A DNA stretch of 64,000 nt from Rhodobacteraceae bacterium DSL-40 (GCA_003258405.1 QKPN01000003.1:372001-436000), one strand, 5' to 3'; shown: positions 44,125 through 53,036, counted from the stretch's first letter. The notes: generated by a model from the letters alone, not told the origin. Made by a program: numbers and translations.

Positions 44125-45228
44125 ATGATCAACTGGATGCAGGGCTATCTGAAACGCGATGCGGCGCAAAGGCGGCGCGCGTTCATAATGGATGCGGCGA
44201 TCGTCGGGCTCGGTGTTCTGCTGATCGTGGTGCTTGCGAATTTCTGGATCCGTCTCGGCGAGCTGCGCCAGGCCCAGGCGCGACTGCTCGAGCGCAACAC
44301 CGAGCTGTTGAACCAGGTTGTCGATTTCGAGAGCGAGATCGGCTACGGCGGTTTCATCCACAATTTCAAGAACGCGATCCTGCGGCCCACCGAACTGCTC
44401 TATCTCCACTCGGCCGAGGCCAATCTCGCCAGTTCGTTCCGGACCCTCGACAACATCTCGCGGCTTTCGGCCTCGGCCGGTGCGCCCATCGATCTCCTGC
44501 CCACCCGCAACACGCTGGAACAGTATTCCACGGCGTTGCAGCTGCTGAAGGAGCTGGCGGGCAGCGGCAAGTCCTCCCCGGAACTCGACCGGCTGGTGCG
44601 GATCTATGACGGCGACGCGATCGAGAACCTCGCCCAGCTCGTCGCGTCGGTCCGGCGCGACCTGATCCTCCGCATCGAGAGCCTCAACGAGCAGATCGAT
44701 CAGCTGAGCGACTGGTTCTCGCTCGTCGGCGCAGTGCTGATGACGCTGAGTATATTCATGCTGCGCAAGCGGCAAATGGACACGCAGGGCCTGCGCGGCG
44801 CGGCCGGGCGGCAGACAGCCTATCTGCTCGACCAGATCGACGAGGGCGTGATCGGTCTCTCACCCCGGCGCGAGGTGATCTTCCTCAATGCCGCGGCGCG
44901 GCGACTGCTCGGTCGGGCCGAGGCACTGCCGCCCTTCATCTGGCCGGAGGCGATCCAGATCATCCCGGCGGGCACGTCCGAAGAAGACCTCGAGATCCCG
45001 GACCTGCTGGAGTGCGCGATTTCGGGCGAGAACCTCTCCAACGTCCTCGCGCGGATCACCCGGCCGGGCGGCAACGGCACGCGGCTCGTGCGGTTCACCT
45101 GCCATGAGGTGACGGATGAACTGGCCCGCCCGATCGTCTCGGTCGTGGTCATCATGCGGGAGTCGAGCTATCTGCCCGAGTTCGACAATCTGGGCTCGCA
45201 GACCAGCCTCGGCTTCGCGCCGAGCTGA
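44125..45228 (+). CDS. Membrane sensor protein with periplasmic domain and PAS domain, no output module
   Basis: The protein has 367 aa. TM1 is at about 20-42; a coiled coil and an extracytoplasmic helical domain cover 43-195; TM2 is at about 197-213; a cytoplasmic PAS-like domain covers about 230-350 (LLDQIDEGVIGLSPRREVIF, then LNAAARRLLGRAEALPPFIW). GGFIHNFKNAILRP (H79) looks like a phospho-acceptor box but lies on the periplasmic side, so it is not one; it may be part of a sensory fold. No kinase, GGDEF, EAL or methyl-accepting region follows, and the protein ends 17 residues after the PAS. It must signal through a partner. It stands alone between trmFO and the convergent ABC gene. Confidence 0.83.
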   Translation: MINWMQGYLKRDAAQRRRAFIMDAAIVGLGVLLIVVLANFWIRLGELRQAQARLLERNTELLNQVVDFESEIGYGGFIHNFKNAILRPTELLYLHSAEANLASSFRTLDNISRLSASAGAPIDLLPTRNTLEQYSTALQLLKELAGSGKSSPELDRLVRIYDGDAIENLAQLVASVRRDLILRIESLNEQIDQLSDWFSLVGAVLMTLSIFMLRKRQMDTQGLRGAAGRQTAYLLDQIDEGVIGLSPRREVIFLNAAARRLLGRAEALPPFIWPEAIQIIPAGTSEEDLEIPDLLECAISGENLSNVLARITRPGGNGTRLVRFTCHEVTDELARPIVSVVVIMRESSYLPEFDNLGSQTSLGFAPS

Positions 45229-45238
45229 GCCCCCCCAT

Positions 45239-45257
45239 CCGGCCCGCAGGGGGCCGG
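45239..45257 (+). terminator. Hairpin after the PAS-sensor gene
   Basis: CCGGCCC (45239-45245) and GGGCCGG (45251-45257) form a 7-bp stem with loop GCAGG, 10 bp past the stop. A similar stem with the same GCAGG loop follows sodB's partner at 51830. No T-run is present. Confidence 0.45.
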
Positions 45258-45289
45258 TGCGCGGGGCCGTCGCCCGGCTCTCCCCGGCG

Positions 45290-47116
45290 TCAGGCGGCGT
45301 TCTCGCGCTCGGCGGCCTGCCGCGCCCACATCCGGGCGTAGCGGCCGCGCCGGGCGAGCAGCGCCTCGTGGGTGCCTTCCTCGGCGACCTCGCCCCCTTC
45401 CAGCACGACGATCCGGTCGGCATCGACCACGGTGGAGAGGCGGTGGGCGATGGTGATGACGCTCCGCCCCTCGCCCATCCGGCGCAGGCTGTCCTGGATG
45501 TCGCGCTCGGTCTCCGTGTCGAGCGCGCTCGTCGCCTCGTCGAGCAGGAGGATCGGCGGATCCTTGAGCAGCGTGCGGGCGATCCCCACCCGCTGCTTCT
45601 CGCCGCCCGAGAGCTTGAGGCCGCGCTCGCCGACGACGGTGTCGTAGCCCTCCGGCAAGGAGCGGATGAAATCGTGGATCTGTGCCGCGCGCGCCGCCGC
45701 CTCGATCTGCTCGCGGCTCGCCCCGGGGCGGCCGTAGGCGATGTTGTAGCGGATGGTATCGTTGAAGAGCACGGTGTCCTGCGGGACCATGCCGATCTCG
45801 GCGCGCAGGCTCGTCTGGGTGACGTCGCGCAGGTCCTGGCCGTCGATGAGCACGGCTCCCTCCCGGACATCGTAGAAGCGGAAGAGCAGCCGCCCGATCG
45901 TGGATTTGCCCGAGCCCGAGGGCCCGACCACCGCAACCGTCTCGCCTGGCGCCACGGTGAGATTCAGCCCGCGAAGGATGCCGCGCTCGGTGTCGTAGGC
46001 GAAGCTCACGTCGCGGAACTCGATCCGGCCGCCGCTGACCGCGAGCGGGGCGGCGCCGGGGCGGTCCTCGATCTCGGCGGGCTGGCCGAGCAGGTCGAAC
46101 ATCGCCGCCATGTCGACGAGCGACTGGCGGATCTCGCGATAGACCGTGCCGAGGAAGTTGAGCGGCATGGTGATCTGGATCATGTAGGCGTTGACCATGA
46201 CGAAATCGCCCACGGTGAGGCTGCCGGCCTGCACCCCGCGCGCCGCCATGACCATGACCGCGGCGAGGCCTGCGGTGATGAGCAGCGACTGGCCGAAGTT
46301 GAGCCAGGCGAGCGAGACGCCGGTCTTGACCGCCGCCGCCTCGTAGCCCGCCATCGACTCGTCGTAGCGCCGGACCTCGCGTTCCTCGGCGTTGAAATAC
46401 TTCACCGTCTCGAAGTTCAGCAGGCTGTCGATGGCCTTCTGGTTGGCGTCCTGGTCACGCTCGTTCATCCGCCGGCGGATCTGCACCCGCCATTCGGTGA
46501 CCTTGAAGGTGAACCAGACGTAGAGCGCGATGGTGACGGCGACCACCGCGAGATACCAGATATCGAAGACCCAGAAGAGGATGGCGCCGACAAGGGCGAG
46601 CTCGAGGATGAGCGGGATGATCGAGAACAGCAGGAAGCGCAGCAGGAAATCGACGCCCTTCACCCCGCGTTCGATGATGCGACTGAGCCCGCCGGTCTTG
46701 CGGGTGATGTGGTAGCGCAGGCTGAGCGCGTGGATGTGGCGGAAGGTCTCCATGGCGAGGAGCCGCAGCGCGCGCTGGCCGACGCGGGCGAAGATGCCGT
46801 CGCGGAGCTGGGCGAAGCCTACGCCCGCGAGCCGCATGAGGCCGTAGAAGACCGTGAGCGCGACGGGGCCGGCGACGAGGAGGAAGCCCGCCTGGGCGGC
46901 CGGATCCTCCGGCGCGAGCCCGTCGACGGCGGCCTTGAAGAAGAATGGGGTGGTGACGGTGGCGAGCTTGGAGACCACGAGCGCCGCCATTGCGAGCACG
47001 ACGCGCAGCCGCACCTCCCGGTTGTCGGCGGGCCAGAGGTAGGGCGCAACCTTGCGAATGGTCCGCCATCCGGAACCGCGGGGTTCCGGCGGAAGCGTGT
47101 CGGTGCTGGGTGGCAT
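45290..47116 (-). CDS. Atm1/HMT1-type ABC exporter (half transporter)
   Basis: A 608-aa fusion of a six-helix membrane domain (about 25-335) and an ATPase domain (about 355-595). Walker A VVGPSGSGKST, signature LSGGEKQRVGIARTLL and Walker B ILLLDEATSALD are intact. NFETVKYFNAEEREVRRYDE and TGVSLAWLNFGQSLLI are the Atm1-family glutathione-binding helices. Bacterial relatives export glutathione-metal or oxidised-glutathione species. It follows the LysM gene by 4 bp and is likely co-transcribed with it. Confidence 0.95.
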   Translation of the reverse strand: MPPSTDTLPPEPRGSGWRTIRKVAPYLWPADNREVRLRVVLAMAALVVSKLATVTTPFFFKAAVDGLAPEDPAAQAGFLLVAGPVALTVFYGLMRLAGVGFAQLRDGIFARVGQRALRLLAMETFRHIHALSLRYHITRKTGGLSRIIERGVKGVDFLLRFLLFSIIPLILELALVGAILFWVFDIWYLAVVAVTIALYVWFTFKVTEWRVQIRRRMNERDQDANQKAIDSLLNFETVKYFNAEEREVRRYDESMAGYEAAAVKTGVSLAWLNFGQSLLITAGLAAVMVMAARGVQAGSLTVGDFVMVNAYMIQITMPLNFLGTVYREIRQSLVDMAAMFDLLGQPAEIEDRPGAAPLAVSGGRIEFRDVSFAYDTERGILRGLNLTVAPGETVAVVGPSGSGKSTIGRLLFRFYDVREGAVLIDGQDLRDVTQTSLRAEIGMVPQDTVLFNDTIRYNIAYGRPGASREQIEAAARAAQIHDFIRSLPEGYDTVVGERGLKLSGGEKQRVGIARTLLKDPPILLLDEATSALDTETERDIQDSLRRMGEGRSVITIAHRLSTVVDADRIVVLEGGEVAEEGTHEALLARRGRYARMWARQAAERENAA

Positions 47117-47120
47117 GGGC

Positions 47121-48269
47121 TCAATTCGTCTCGTCGAGGCCCGGAATAGATAGAACCTGACCGGGATAGATCAAGTCCGGGTCGCGAATCAGCTCCTGAT
47201 TCGCGGTGAAGATCTGGGCGTAGAGCACGCCCGAACCGTAATAGCTCCGCGCCAGCGTCCAGAGCGTGCCGCCCGGCTGGACGGTCGCGAGCACGCCCGG
47301 CTGCATGCCGGGCAGCGTACGGCCGGGGCGCGGGCGCGGGCCTTCGGGGAAATCGCGCTGGAAGGGCGTCTCGACGCGGCTCGCGACACGTCCGTCGGCG
47401 CCGACCTGGTCGATCCGCAGCCGGTAGAGCCCCTGGTCGATGTCGGCGAGGCGCAGCACCCAGCGGCCGTTGCCGCCGACATCGCCCTGCTGCACAAGGC
47501 GGTTGTCGACATAGACCCGAAGCCCGGTGCCCCTGGGCCCTGCGCCCTGCAGCTCGATCTCGCCCGACTGGGTGTAGGAGATCGAGCCGAGCGAGACCTG
47601 ATCGGTGTCGATGGGCGCGGCCATTGCCGCGGGGCGCGCGACGGGCAGGACATCGACGGAGCCGGGTCTGAGGATCGCGGTGGCGGCGACGGAGGGTGCG
47701 GGCGCCTGTGCGGCGGGGGCATCCCCGGCGGCGGGCGGCGCGGCCGCGGTGCTGGAGGCGTCGGGCAGCAGCATCACCACCTCGTCGGAGGCGGTGCGGG
47801 TGCCGTCGGCGGTTTCGGCATCCATGGTGAGCGCCTGAGCGCCGCGGGCCGGGTCGGCCCGGAAGATCGCGACGAAACTGCCGTCGTCATCGGCCTCGAC
47901 CGCCGCGAGCGGCATGCCATCGGCATAGATGGTGACCTTGGCATCGGGGCGCGCGGTGCCCGCGACCACCGCCGAACCATCGGGCTCGACGCGCACGATG
48001 TCGAAGGCGGGGCCGGATGCGGGCGGGCGGGCAGCGGCGGGCTCGAAGCCCTCGGCCTGCGGCGCCGCGGACCCGGCGTCCGCGAGCTCTCCGGGGCCTG
48101 CGCCCGGCGCGGCATCGGCCAGCGGCGCCCCGGTCTCGGCGTCCAGCTCCGGCACCTGAGGCACAAGAGGTTCCGGCCGAGTCGCGTAGATGAGGAGCAG
48201 AAGAATCGCCGCCGAGACCGCCCCGGCCGCGAGCTTCCTGCGAGTCCTGGATTCCGTTTTTTCTTCCAT
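47121..48269 (-). CDS. LysM-domain membrane-anchored periplasmic protein
   Basis: The 382 aa comprise a short basic cytoplasmic tail (MEEKTESRTRRK), one membrane anchor (about 14-34), a Pro/Ala-rich spacer, two beta-rich modules (DIVRVEPDGSAVVAGTARPDA, then VSLGSISYTQSGEIELQGAG), and a C-terminal LysM at about 325-378 (PGGTLWTLARSYYGSGVLYA, then PGQVLSIPG) that binds peptidoglycan. The ATG at 48269 has GGAGG nine bases upstream; an ATG three codons earlier sits on the ribosome site. Pairing with the ABC exporter is conserved-looking, but I do not know the shared role. Confidence 0.92.
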   Translation of the reverse strand: MEEKTESRTRRKLAAGAVSAAILLLLIYATRPEPLVPQVPELDAETGAPLADAAPGAGPGELADAGSAAPQAEGFEPAAARPPASGPAFDIVRVEPDGSAVVAGTARPDAKVTIYADGMPLAAVEADDDGSFVAIFRADPARGAQALTMDAETADGTRTASDEVVMLLPDASSTAAAPPAAGDAPAAQAPAPSVAATAILRPGSVDVLPVARPAAMAAPIDTDQVSLGSISYTQSGEIELQGAGPRGTGLRVYVDNRLVQQGDVGGNGRWVLRLADIDQGLYRLRIDQVGADGRVASRVETPFQRDFPEGPRPRPGRTLPGMQPGVLATVQPGGTLWTLARSYYGSGVLYAQIFTANQELIRDPDLIYPGQVLSIPGLDETN

Positions 48270-48424
48270 AGGTTGCATCCTCCATCCGCTCCGGGCGGGG
48301 CGCCCTGTCCGTGCGATCCGGGCTCGCCGTGGGGACGGCAACCTGCTAGCACGTGTGCAGGATTGGCAGGCAATTGTCTTAAAAGTCTCGAAACACAGGA
48401 TAATGTGATCAGGTGAATCTGTCC

Positions 48425-48985
48425 ATGCAGCCCGAATCAGTGAAATCCGTCTGTGTCTTCTGTGGCTCACGTACCGGCACGAACCCCGCCCATGCCGAAG
48501 CGGCGACCGCGCTCGGCACGGCACTGGCCGAGGCGGGCCACCGGCTGGTCTACGGCGCGGGAGACGTGGGCCTCATGGGGGCGGTCGCGCGCGCGGCCCA
48601 GGCAGCGGGCGGCACGACCTTCGGCGTGATCCCGGTGCATCTCATGCGGCGCGAGGTCGGCAAGCGCGACCTCTCTACCTTCATCGTCACGGAGACGATG
48701 CACGAGCGCAAGAAGGTCATGTTCATGAACGCCGATGCGATCGTGACGCTGCCCGGGGGGCCGGGCTCGCTCGACGAGCTCTTCGAGGTGCTGACCTGGC
48801 GCCAGCTCGGGCTGCACCAGAAGCCGGTCTATCTGCTCAATTGCGACGGCTACTGGGACCCGCTGCTGGCGCTGCTGCGCCATGTCGTCGATCAGGGCTT
48901 TGCCGAACCGGAGTTCCTTGCGTTTCTCACCCCGGTCGACAGCGTGGCCTCGCTGATGGCGAGCCTGCGCGAAGCCCTTTCCTGA
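48425..48985 (+). CDS. LOG-family cytokinin-riboside-phosphate hydrolase-like protein
   Basis: The 186 aa form a Rossmann-like fold: VCVFCGSRTGTNPAHAEAA, VYGAGDVGLMGAVARAA, and the LOG motif PGGPGSLDELFEVLTWRQLG. The canonical motif is PGGxGTxxE; here Thr is Ser and Glu is retained. In plants LOG releases cytokinin bases; in bacteria many act as AMP nucleosidase-like enzymes. The start chosen is the ATG at 48425; a GTG at 48413 is possible. The last 94 bp overlap the end of rarD on the other strand. Confidence 0.93.
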   Translation: MQPESVKSVCVFCGSRTGTNPAHAEAATALGTALAEAGHRLVYGAGDVGLMGAVARAAQAAGGTTFGVIPVHLMRREVGKRDLSTFIVTETMHERKKVMFMNADAIVTLPGGPGSLDELFEVLTWRQLGLHQKPVYLLNCDGYWDPLLALLRHVVDQGFAEPEFLAFLTPVDSVASLMASLREALS

Positions 48986-49869
48986 CGCAGGCTCTCGGCG
49001 GCATAGAGCAGCAGCGCGGTCCAGATCATCGGAAAGGCGATGGCGTGCCAGCGGGTGAAGGGCTCGCCGAAGACCGCCACAGCGACGGCGAACTGGAGCG
49101 TCGGATTGAGATACTGGACGAGGCCGAGGGTCGAGTATTTCACCCGCTGCGCAGCGTAGGACATGAGGTTGAGCGGCAGCGCGGTGATGATGCCAGATCC
49201 CACGAGGAGCAGCGAGACCTGCCAGTCATGGCCGAACCAGCCCGCCTGGGCCGCGGTTCCCGGCCCCGTCCAGCCCGCGAAGGTGGCACCCGCGAGCCAG
49301 ACGAGCGCGGCAGGCAGAAGCACCGCGGTTTCGGCAAAGACGGAGATGACCGGGCCGGTACGGGTCCGCTTCTTGAGCAGGCCATAGGTGGCGAAGGTTC
49401 CGGCGAGGATGAGCGCGATCCAGGGCGGCGCGTGGAGGCCGATGGTAAGCACCAGCACCGCCGCAGCCACAAGGGCGAGCGCCGCCGCCTGACCGCGTGA
49501 GAACCGCTCGCCGAAGGTCAGGGCGCCGAGCGTGACCGCCACCAGCGGGAAGATGTAGTAGCCGAGGCTCGCCTCGAGCGCCAGGCCGCCCTGAATCGAA
49601 TAGATGAAGAGAAACCAGTTCGCGCCGATCGAGAGCGCCGCCCAGACGAGCAGGCGCAGCGTCCGGCGGTGGCCGAGCACCTCGGCCACCTCCGCCCCCC
49701 TGCCCCGCACGAGGATCAGCGCGCCGAAGAAGACCGCGCTCCAGAGGATGCGATGGCTGAGCACCTCGAGCGCCGGAACCTCGGCGAGCAGCTTGTAATA
49801 CATCCCCGACAGGCCCCAGGCCGCCGCGGCGGCGGTCATTGCAAGCAGCCCCTTGAACGCATCCGTCAT
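48892..49869 (-). CDS. rarD: RarD-type EamA permease
   Basis: A 325-aa inner-membrane protein with ten predicted helices in two EamA halves. Family motifs are AAAAWGLSGMYYKLL, VLSHRILWSAVFFGALIL, FIYSIQGGLALEASLGYYIFPL and LGLVQYLNPTLQFAVAVAVFGEPF. Substrates of RarD proteins are not established. The C-terminal tail (about 295-325) beyond the last helix is hydrophilic and is encoded opposite the end of the LOG gene. The ATG at 49869 has GGAGG upstream. Confidence 0.93.
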   Translation of the reverse strand: MTDAFKGLLAMTAAAAAWGLSGMYYKLLAEVPALEVLSHRILWSAVFFGALILVRGRGAEVAEVLGHRRTLRLLVWAALSIGANWFLFIYSIQGGLALEASLGYYIFPLVAVTLGALTFGERFSRGQAAALALVAAAVLVLTIGLHAPPWIALILAGTFATYGLLKKRTRTGPVISVFAETAVLLPAALVWLAGATFAGWTGPGTAAQAGWFGHDWQVSLLLVGSGIITALPLNLMSYAAQRVKYSTLGLVQYLNPTLQFAVAVAVFGEPFTRWHAIAFPMIWTALLLYAAESLRQERASRRLAISEATLSTGVRNARNSGSAKP

Positions 49870-50086
49870 CGCTCACCTCCGGCCCTGAGGCCCACGTCCC
49901 GAAGCGCGGCGCCGCGCCCGATCCCGGACCGGACAGTCCGGACTGGGCCTTCATCCGGGTGGCGCATTCCGACCGCCATCACAAGGACGGAATGCCGCGT
50001 GAGAGGCTCGGTCGGATCAACACTTAACAACTCACAGTTGATTGTTTTCGGCGCGGCCTGTAGCTTGTTGCGACGATTGTGCTCCG

Positions 50087-51805
50087 ATGAATGCGCCTGA
50101 TCTTTTGAAAAGTCATTTTTTCCGTTTTCGTATCCTCGTCGTGGGAGCGCTTGCCGCCATGGTTCTCAACAGATTTTCACTTCCCCAGGGGTTGCGCGGC
50201 GACGCCCATCTTCGGCATGGCGCCGCGCCCGGGCGCGACCCGCTCGGCGTCCTGGCCGGCCCGATGCCGGCAGGGGAGCCCCGCATAGGAATTCCCTACC
50301 GTGGCCCCTTGCCGTCGCTTCGGTTCGTCGCCGGCGCGATCGTGCTGCTTCTCGGAATTGCGGGGGTGATGGGGCAATCGACCGGCGATACCTGGCTTGC
50401 CCAGGGCCGCGCGAGCTGGATCCCGCTCGATCCGCTCAACGCCTATGTGCTGATGCTGCTGGGTGGTCTGCTCATGCTCTCGTGGATACCCGCCGCGCGC
50501 ACCGCCTGCTGGATCCTGCCGATCACGACCGGGATCGCAGCCCTGCTGCAATACGCTCTCATCCAGCCGCTGGTGAGCCCGCACGAGCCCGCGATGGAAG
50601 GCAGCGCCGTGCTGATCCTCTGTCCGAGCTCGGCAGCCATGCTCATCCTCGTCGCCAGCAGCATTCTGGTCGCAGCTCCCGCCCCGCTGCTCGCGCTGGC
50701 GATCGACGGCATCATCCTCGGCTTTGCCGGCACAACGCTCGCCGGATATGTCCTCAACCACCCCCCGCTCTTCCTGTCACCGTTCCTCGGCGGCATCTCC
50801 TTCCCGGAAGCCATCGCCTTCAGCGTCATCGGGGTGTTCTTCCTCGCCGCGGACCGGGAGATTGCGAGCATGTCGGCGGCCGCCCGGGGGCAGCCGCCCA
50901 GCCGCCGCACCGCGATCGGGCTCACGGCCTTCGCCCTCACCGCGGGCCTGCGCATCGCCATCACGCCCGCGGAGGCCGGCGCGCACGACCCGAGCGTGTC
51001 CGCCCTCGCCCTCGGCGCCGCGGGGCTTGCCGTCGGGTTTGCCGCCGCCGGCATCGTCCTGCCGCTGCTCTTCCGCCGGGGCGTTCTGAAGGTATCGGGG
51101 GCCCAGGCCGCGCCGAAGCTGCAGCAGGATCTCTCGCGCGCGACGGAGCTGCTCAACACGGCCCATGACGATTATGCCCAGCTTGCGCATGCGCTTGGCG
51201 AGGACATGCGGCTCTTTGCCATTCGCCTGCGCCACAGCGCGCTCCAGCTCAGCGAGCTGCTCAGCGTCGAACGCACCGGAGAGGCGCGGGAGACGGCCGA
51301 GGAGATCCTCTCCGAGGCGCGCGCCCTCTCGCAGCTGCTCGCGAGCCTCGGGCAGCCCGACACGCTCCGGCCCCGGTCGCTCGACATCGAGACGCTGGAC
51401 TTCCGCGACGTGCTGGAGGCGAGCATCGCCCAGGGCGGTTTCCGCAACGGACCCCGTCAGCCGGCGATTCTCAGGGAGCAGGCGCACGGCCGGATCCGGG
51501 GCGACCGGTTCCTGCTGACCTGCGCCGTCGAGCGCCTGCTGGCCCGCGCCATGGCGCGCTCCGCCGATGCGACCCCGATCATCAGCGTGCGCCTCATCGC
51601 CGAGGACGAGATGCAGGAGATCCGGATCTCCTGCGGTGGCATCCCGCCGGCGGGCGAAGCCCAGACGCCGGTGCCCATCCGCCCTTCGACCCAGTTCGTC
51701 GATCGGGTGGCGCGCTGGCATGGCGGTTATCTGAGCGTGACGATCGAGGGCCGCGTCCAGACCTGGATCCTGCACCTTCCGGGCAGTGCCCGTATGGCTG
51801 GCTGA
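50087..51805 (+). CDS. Membrane protein with degenerate histidine-kinase module (pseudokinase/phosphotransferase-like)
   Basis: The protein has 572 aa. Residues 1-340 hold about eight to nine membrane helices. A helical hairpin at about 360-440 contains LAHALGEDMRLF, which aligns with the kinase H-box pattern SHDLQEPLR, keeping the His. The ATPase part (about 455-570) is reduced: LLTCAVERLLARAMARSA corresponds to the N-box but lacks the Asn, the DxGxG loop reads SCGGIPPAGE, and the last part FVDRVARWHGGYLSV, then WILHLPG, matches the end of HATPase domains. ATP binding is therefore unlikely. It may dimerise and relay phosphate, as ChpT does, or be controlled by another kinase. No response regulator is adjacent. 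Confidence 0.82.
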   Translation: MNAPDLLKSHFFRFRILVVGALAAMVLNRFSLPQGLRGDAHLRHGAAPGRDPLGVLAGPMPAGEPRIGIPYRGPLPSLRFVAGAIVLLLGIAGVMGQSTGDTWLAQGRASWIPLDPLNAYVLMLLGGLLMLSWIPAARTACWILPITTGIAALLQYALIQPLVSPHEPAMEGSAVLILCPSSAAMLILVASSILVAAPAPLLALAIDGIILGFAGTTLAGYVLNHPPLFLSPFLGGISFPEAIAFSVIGVFFLAADREIASMSAAARGQPPSRRTAIGLTAFALTAGLRIAITPAEAGAHDPSVSALALGAAGLAVGFAAAGIVLPLLFRRGVLKVSGAQAAPKLQQDLSRATELLNTAHDDYAQLAHALGEDMRLFAIRLRHSALQLSELLSVERTGEARETAEEILSEARALSQLLASLGQPDTLRPRSLDIETLDFRDVLEASIAQGGFRNGPRQPAILREQAHGRIRGDRFLLTCAVERLLARAMARSADATPIISVRLIAEDEMQEIRISCGGIPPAGEAQTPVPIRPSTQFVDRVARWHGGYLSVTIEGRVQTWILHLPGSARMAG

Positions 51806-51829
51806 AAGATGGCGGGCTGAAAATGCAGA

Positions 51830-51850
51830 ACCCGGCCGCAGGGGCCGGGT
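51830..51850 (-). terminator. Terminator of sodB
   Basis: ACCCGGCC (51830-51837) and GGCCGGGT (51843-51850) make an 8-bp stem with a 5-nt loop. On the minus strand TCTGCATTTTC follows, giving a moderate T tract for sodB. It may also stop transcripts from the convergent kinase-like gene. Confidence 0.6.
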
Positions 51851-51913
51851 CCGATCCTGTCTGTCCTGTGCCTTGCGGCGGGGCCGCGGCGCGGACGGGC
51901 AGCCTCGCGTGCC

Positions 51914-52513
51914 TCAGAGCTGCGAGGCGACGTATTCCCAGTTCACCAGCTTGTCGAGGAAGTTGGTGAGATAGGCCGGGCGCTTGTTGCGGAAGTCGAT
52001 GTAGTAGGAATGCTCCCACACGTCGCAGCCGAGCAGGGCCTTCTGGCCGAAGCAAAGCGGGTTCACGCCGTTCTCGGTCTTGGTGACCTTGAGGCCGCCA
52101 TCGCTCTCTGCGACGAGCCAGGCCCAGCCCGAGCCGAACTGGCCGGCGCCGGCGGCGGAGAAGTCGGACTTGAACTGGTCGACGGAGCCGAAGCACTCGG
52201 TCAGCCGCGCTTCGAGATCGCCCGGCATCTTCTTCTCGCCCGGGCCCATCATCTTCCAGAACTGGGTGTGGTTCCAATGCTGGGAGGCGTTGTTGAAGAT
52301 GCCCGACTGGGCCACCGCATCGGCGGAATAGGTGCCGGTGATGATGTCCTCGACCGACTTGCCTTCCCACTCGGTGCCGGCAATCAGCTTGTTGCCGTTG
52401 TCGACATAGGCCTTGTGGTGGATGTCGTGGTGGTACTCGAGCGTTTCCTTCGACATGCCGAGATCGGCAAGCGCGTCATGGGCATAGGGAAGGTCGGGAA
52501 GTTCAAAAGGCAT
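51914..52513 (-). CDS. sodB: Superoxide dismutase, Fe-type
   Basis: A 199-aa cytoplasmic enzyme. Metal ligands are H28, H82 (QHWNHTQFW), D164 and H168 (DVWEHSYY). Gln78, in ASQHWNH, sits at the position that is Gln in Fe-type and Gly in Mn-type enzymes, so iron is the expected metal. FGSGWAWLV and the closing NFLDKLVNWEYVASQL are typical. The ATG at 52513 has AGGGGATATAA in front. No signal peptide is present. Confidence 0.96.
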   Translation of the reverse strand: MPFELPDLPYAHDALADLGMSKETLEYHHDIHHKAYVDNGNKLIAGTEWEGKSVEDIITGTYSADAVAQSGIFNNASQHWNHTQFWKMMGPGEKKMPGDLEARLTECFGSVDQFKSDFSAAGAGQFGSGWAWLVAESDGGLKVTKTENGVNPLCFGQKALLGCDVWEHSYYIDFRNKRPAYLTNFLDKLVNWEYVASQL

Positions 52514-52579
52514 TTATATCCCCTCTGTCTGTTGGGCCGCGCCCCATCGGGAAGCATTCTGGCAACGGCCGGTTATCGC

Positions 52580-52606
52580 CTTATAGGCGCTCCCGTTCCA
52601 AGGCAA
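52580..52606 (-). promoter_or_regulatory. Candidate sodB promoter
   Basis: On the minus strand TTGCCT (52606-52601) and TATAAG (52585-52580), with a short 15-bp spacer, lie about 65 bp before the sodB start in an otherwise empty 157-bp gap. No Fur- or Irr-type box was recognised. Confidence 0.35.
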
Positions 52607-52670
52607 AACCCCTCGGCTGCGGGGAAGTTCCTTACTCAGGGAGCAGCGCGTTCACGGCCTCGCGAGCGGG

Positions 52671-53036
52671 TCAGACCGGGACGAGCGCGGCCGCGACGCG
52701 GCGGCCCTCGGCCAGGAGCACGTTGTAGGTCCGGCAGGCGGAGGGCGTGACCATGAACTCGACGCCGATGCCCGCCGCCTCGAGGCGGGTGCGCTCGGCG
52801 AGGAAATCCGCTCCGGGCTGCACGAGGGTCGCGCCGAGGCCGACGAGCAGGACGTCGATCTCGGCCGCGCGGTCCGCGAAGATCGAGAGATCGTGGAGCC
52901 CGGCCCAGGCCATAAGGCCGCCGGGCAGTACCGCAAGCGGCCCGCGGTGCACCTCGCCCGCGATGCGGAAGGCGCCGGGCCCGTAGCCGTCGATCGGCCG
53001 TGCGCCGTCCCGGAACGTCATCTCGACGGTCTGCAT
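52671..53036 (-). CDS. Mth938-domain (DUF498/AAMDC-like) protein
   Basis: A 121-aa protein with the Mth938 fold pattern: IDGYGPGAFRIAGEVHRGPLAVLPG, then IDVLLVGLGATLVQPGADF and GVEFMVTPSACRTYNVLLAEGRRVAAALVPV at the end. The gene commonly follows secDF in alphaproteobacteria, as here (71 bp after secF). Mitochondrial relatives (NDUFAF3) assist complex I assembly; the bacterial role is unclear. The ATG at 53036 has GAGGA upstream. Confidence 0.92.
   Translation of the reverse strand: MQTVEMTFRDGARPIDGYGPGAFRIAGEVHRGPLAVLPGGLMAWAGLHDLSIFADRAAEIDVLLVGLGATLVQPGADFLAERTRLEAAGIGVEFMVTPSACRTYNVLLAEGRRVAAALVPV

Noticed and set aside
44340-44385. HNFKN in the PAS sensor taken as a histidine-kinase phospho-acceptor
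   Set aside because: The residue lies between the two membrane segments, on the periplasmic side, and no ATPase domain exists.
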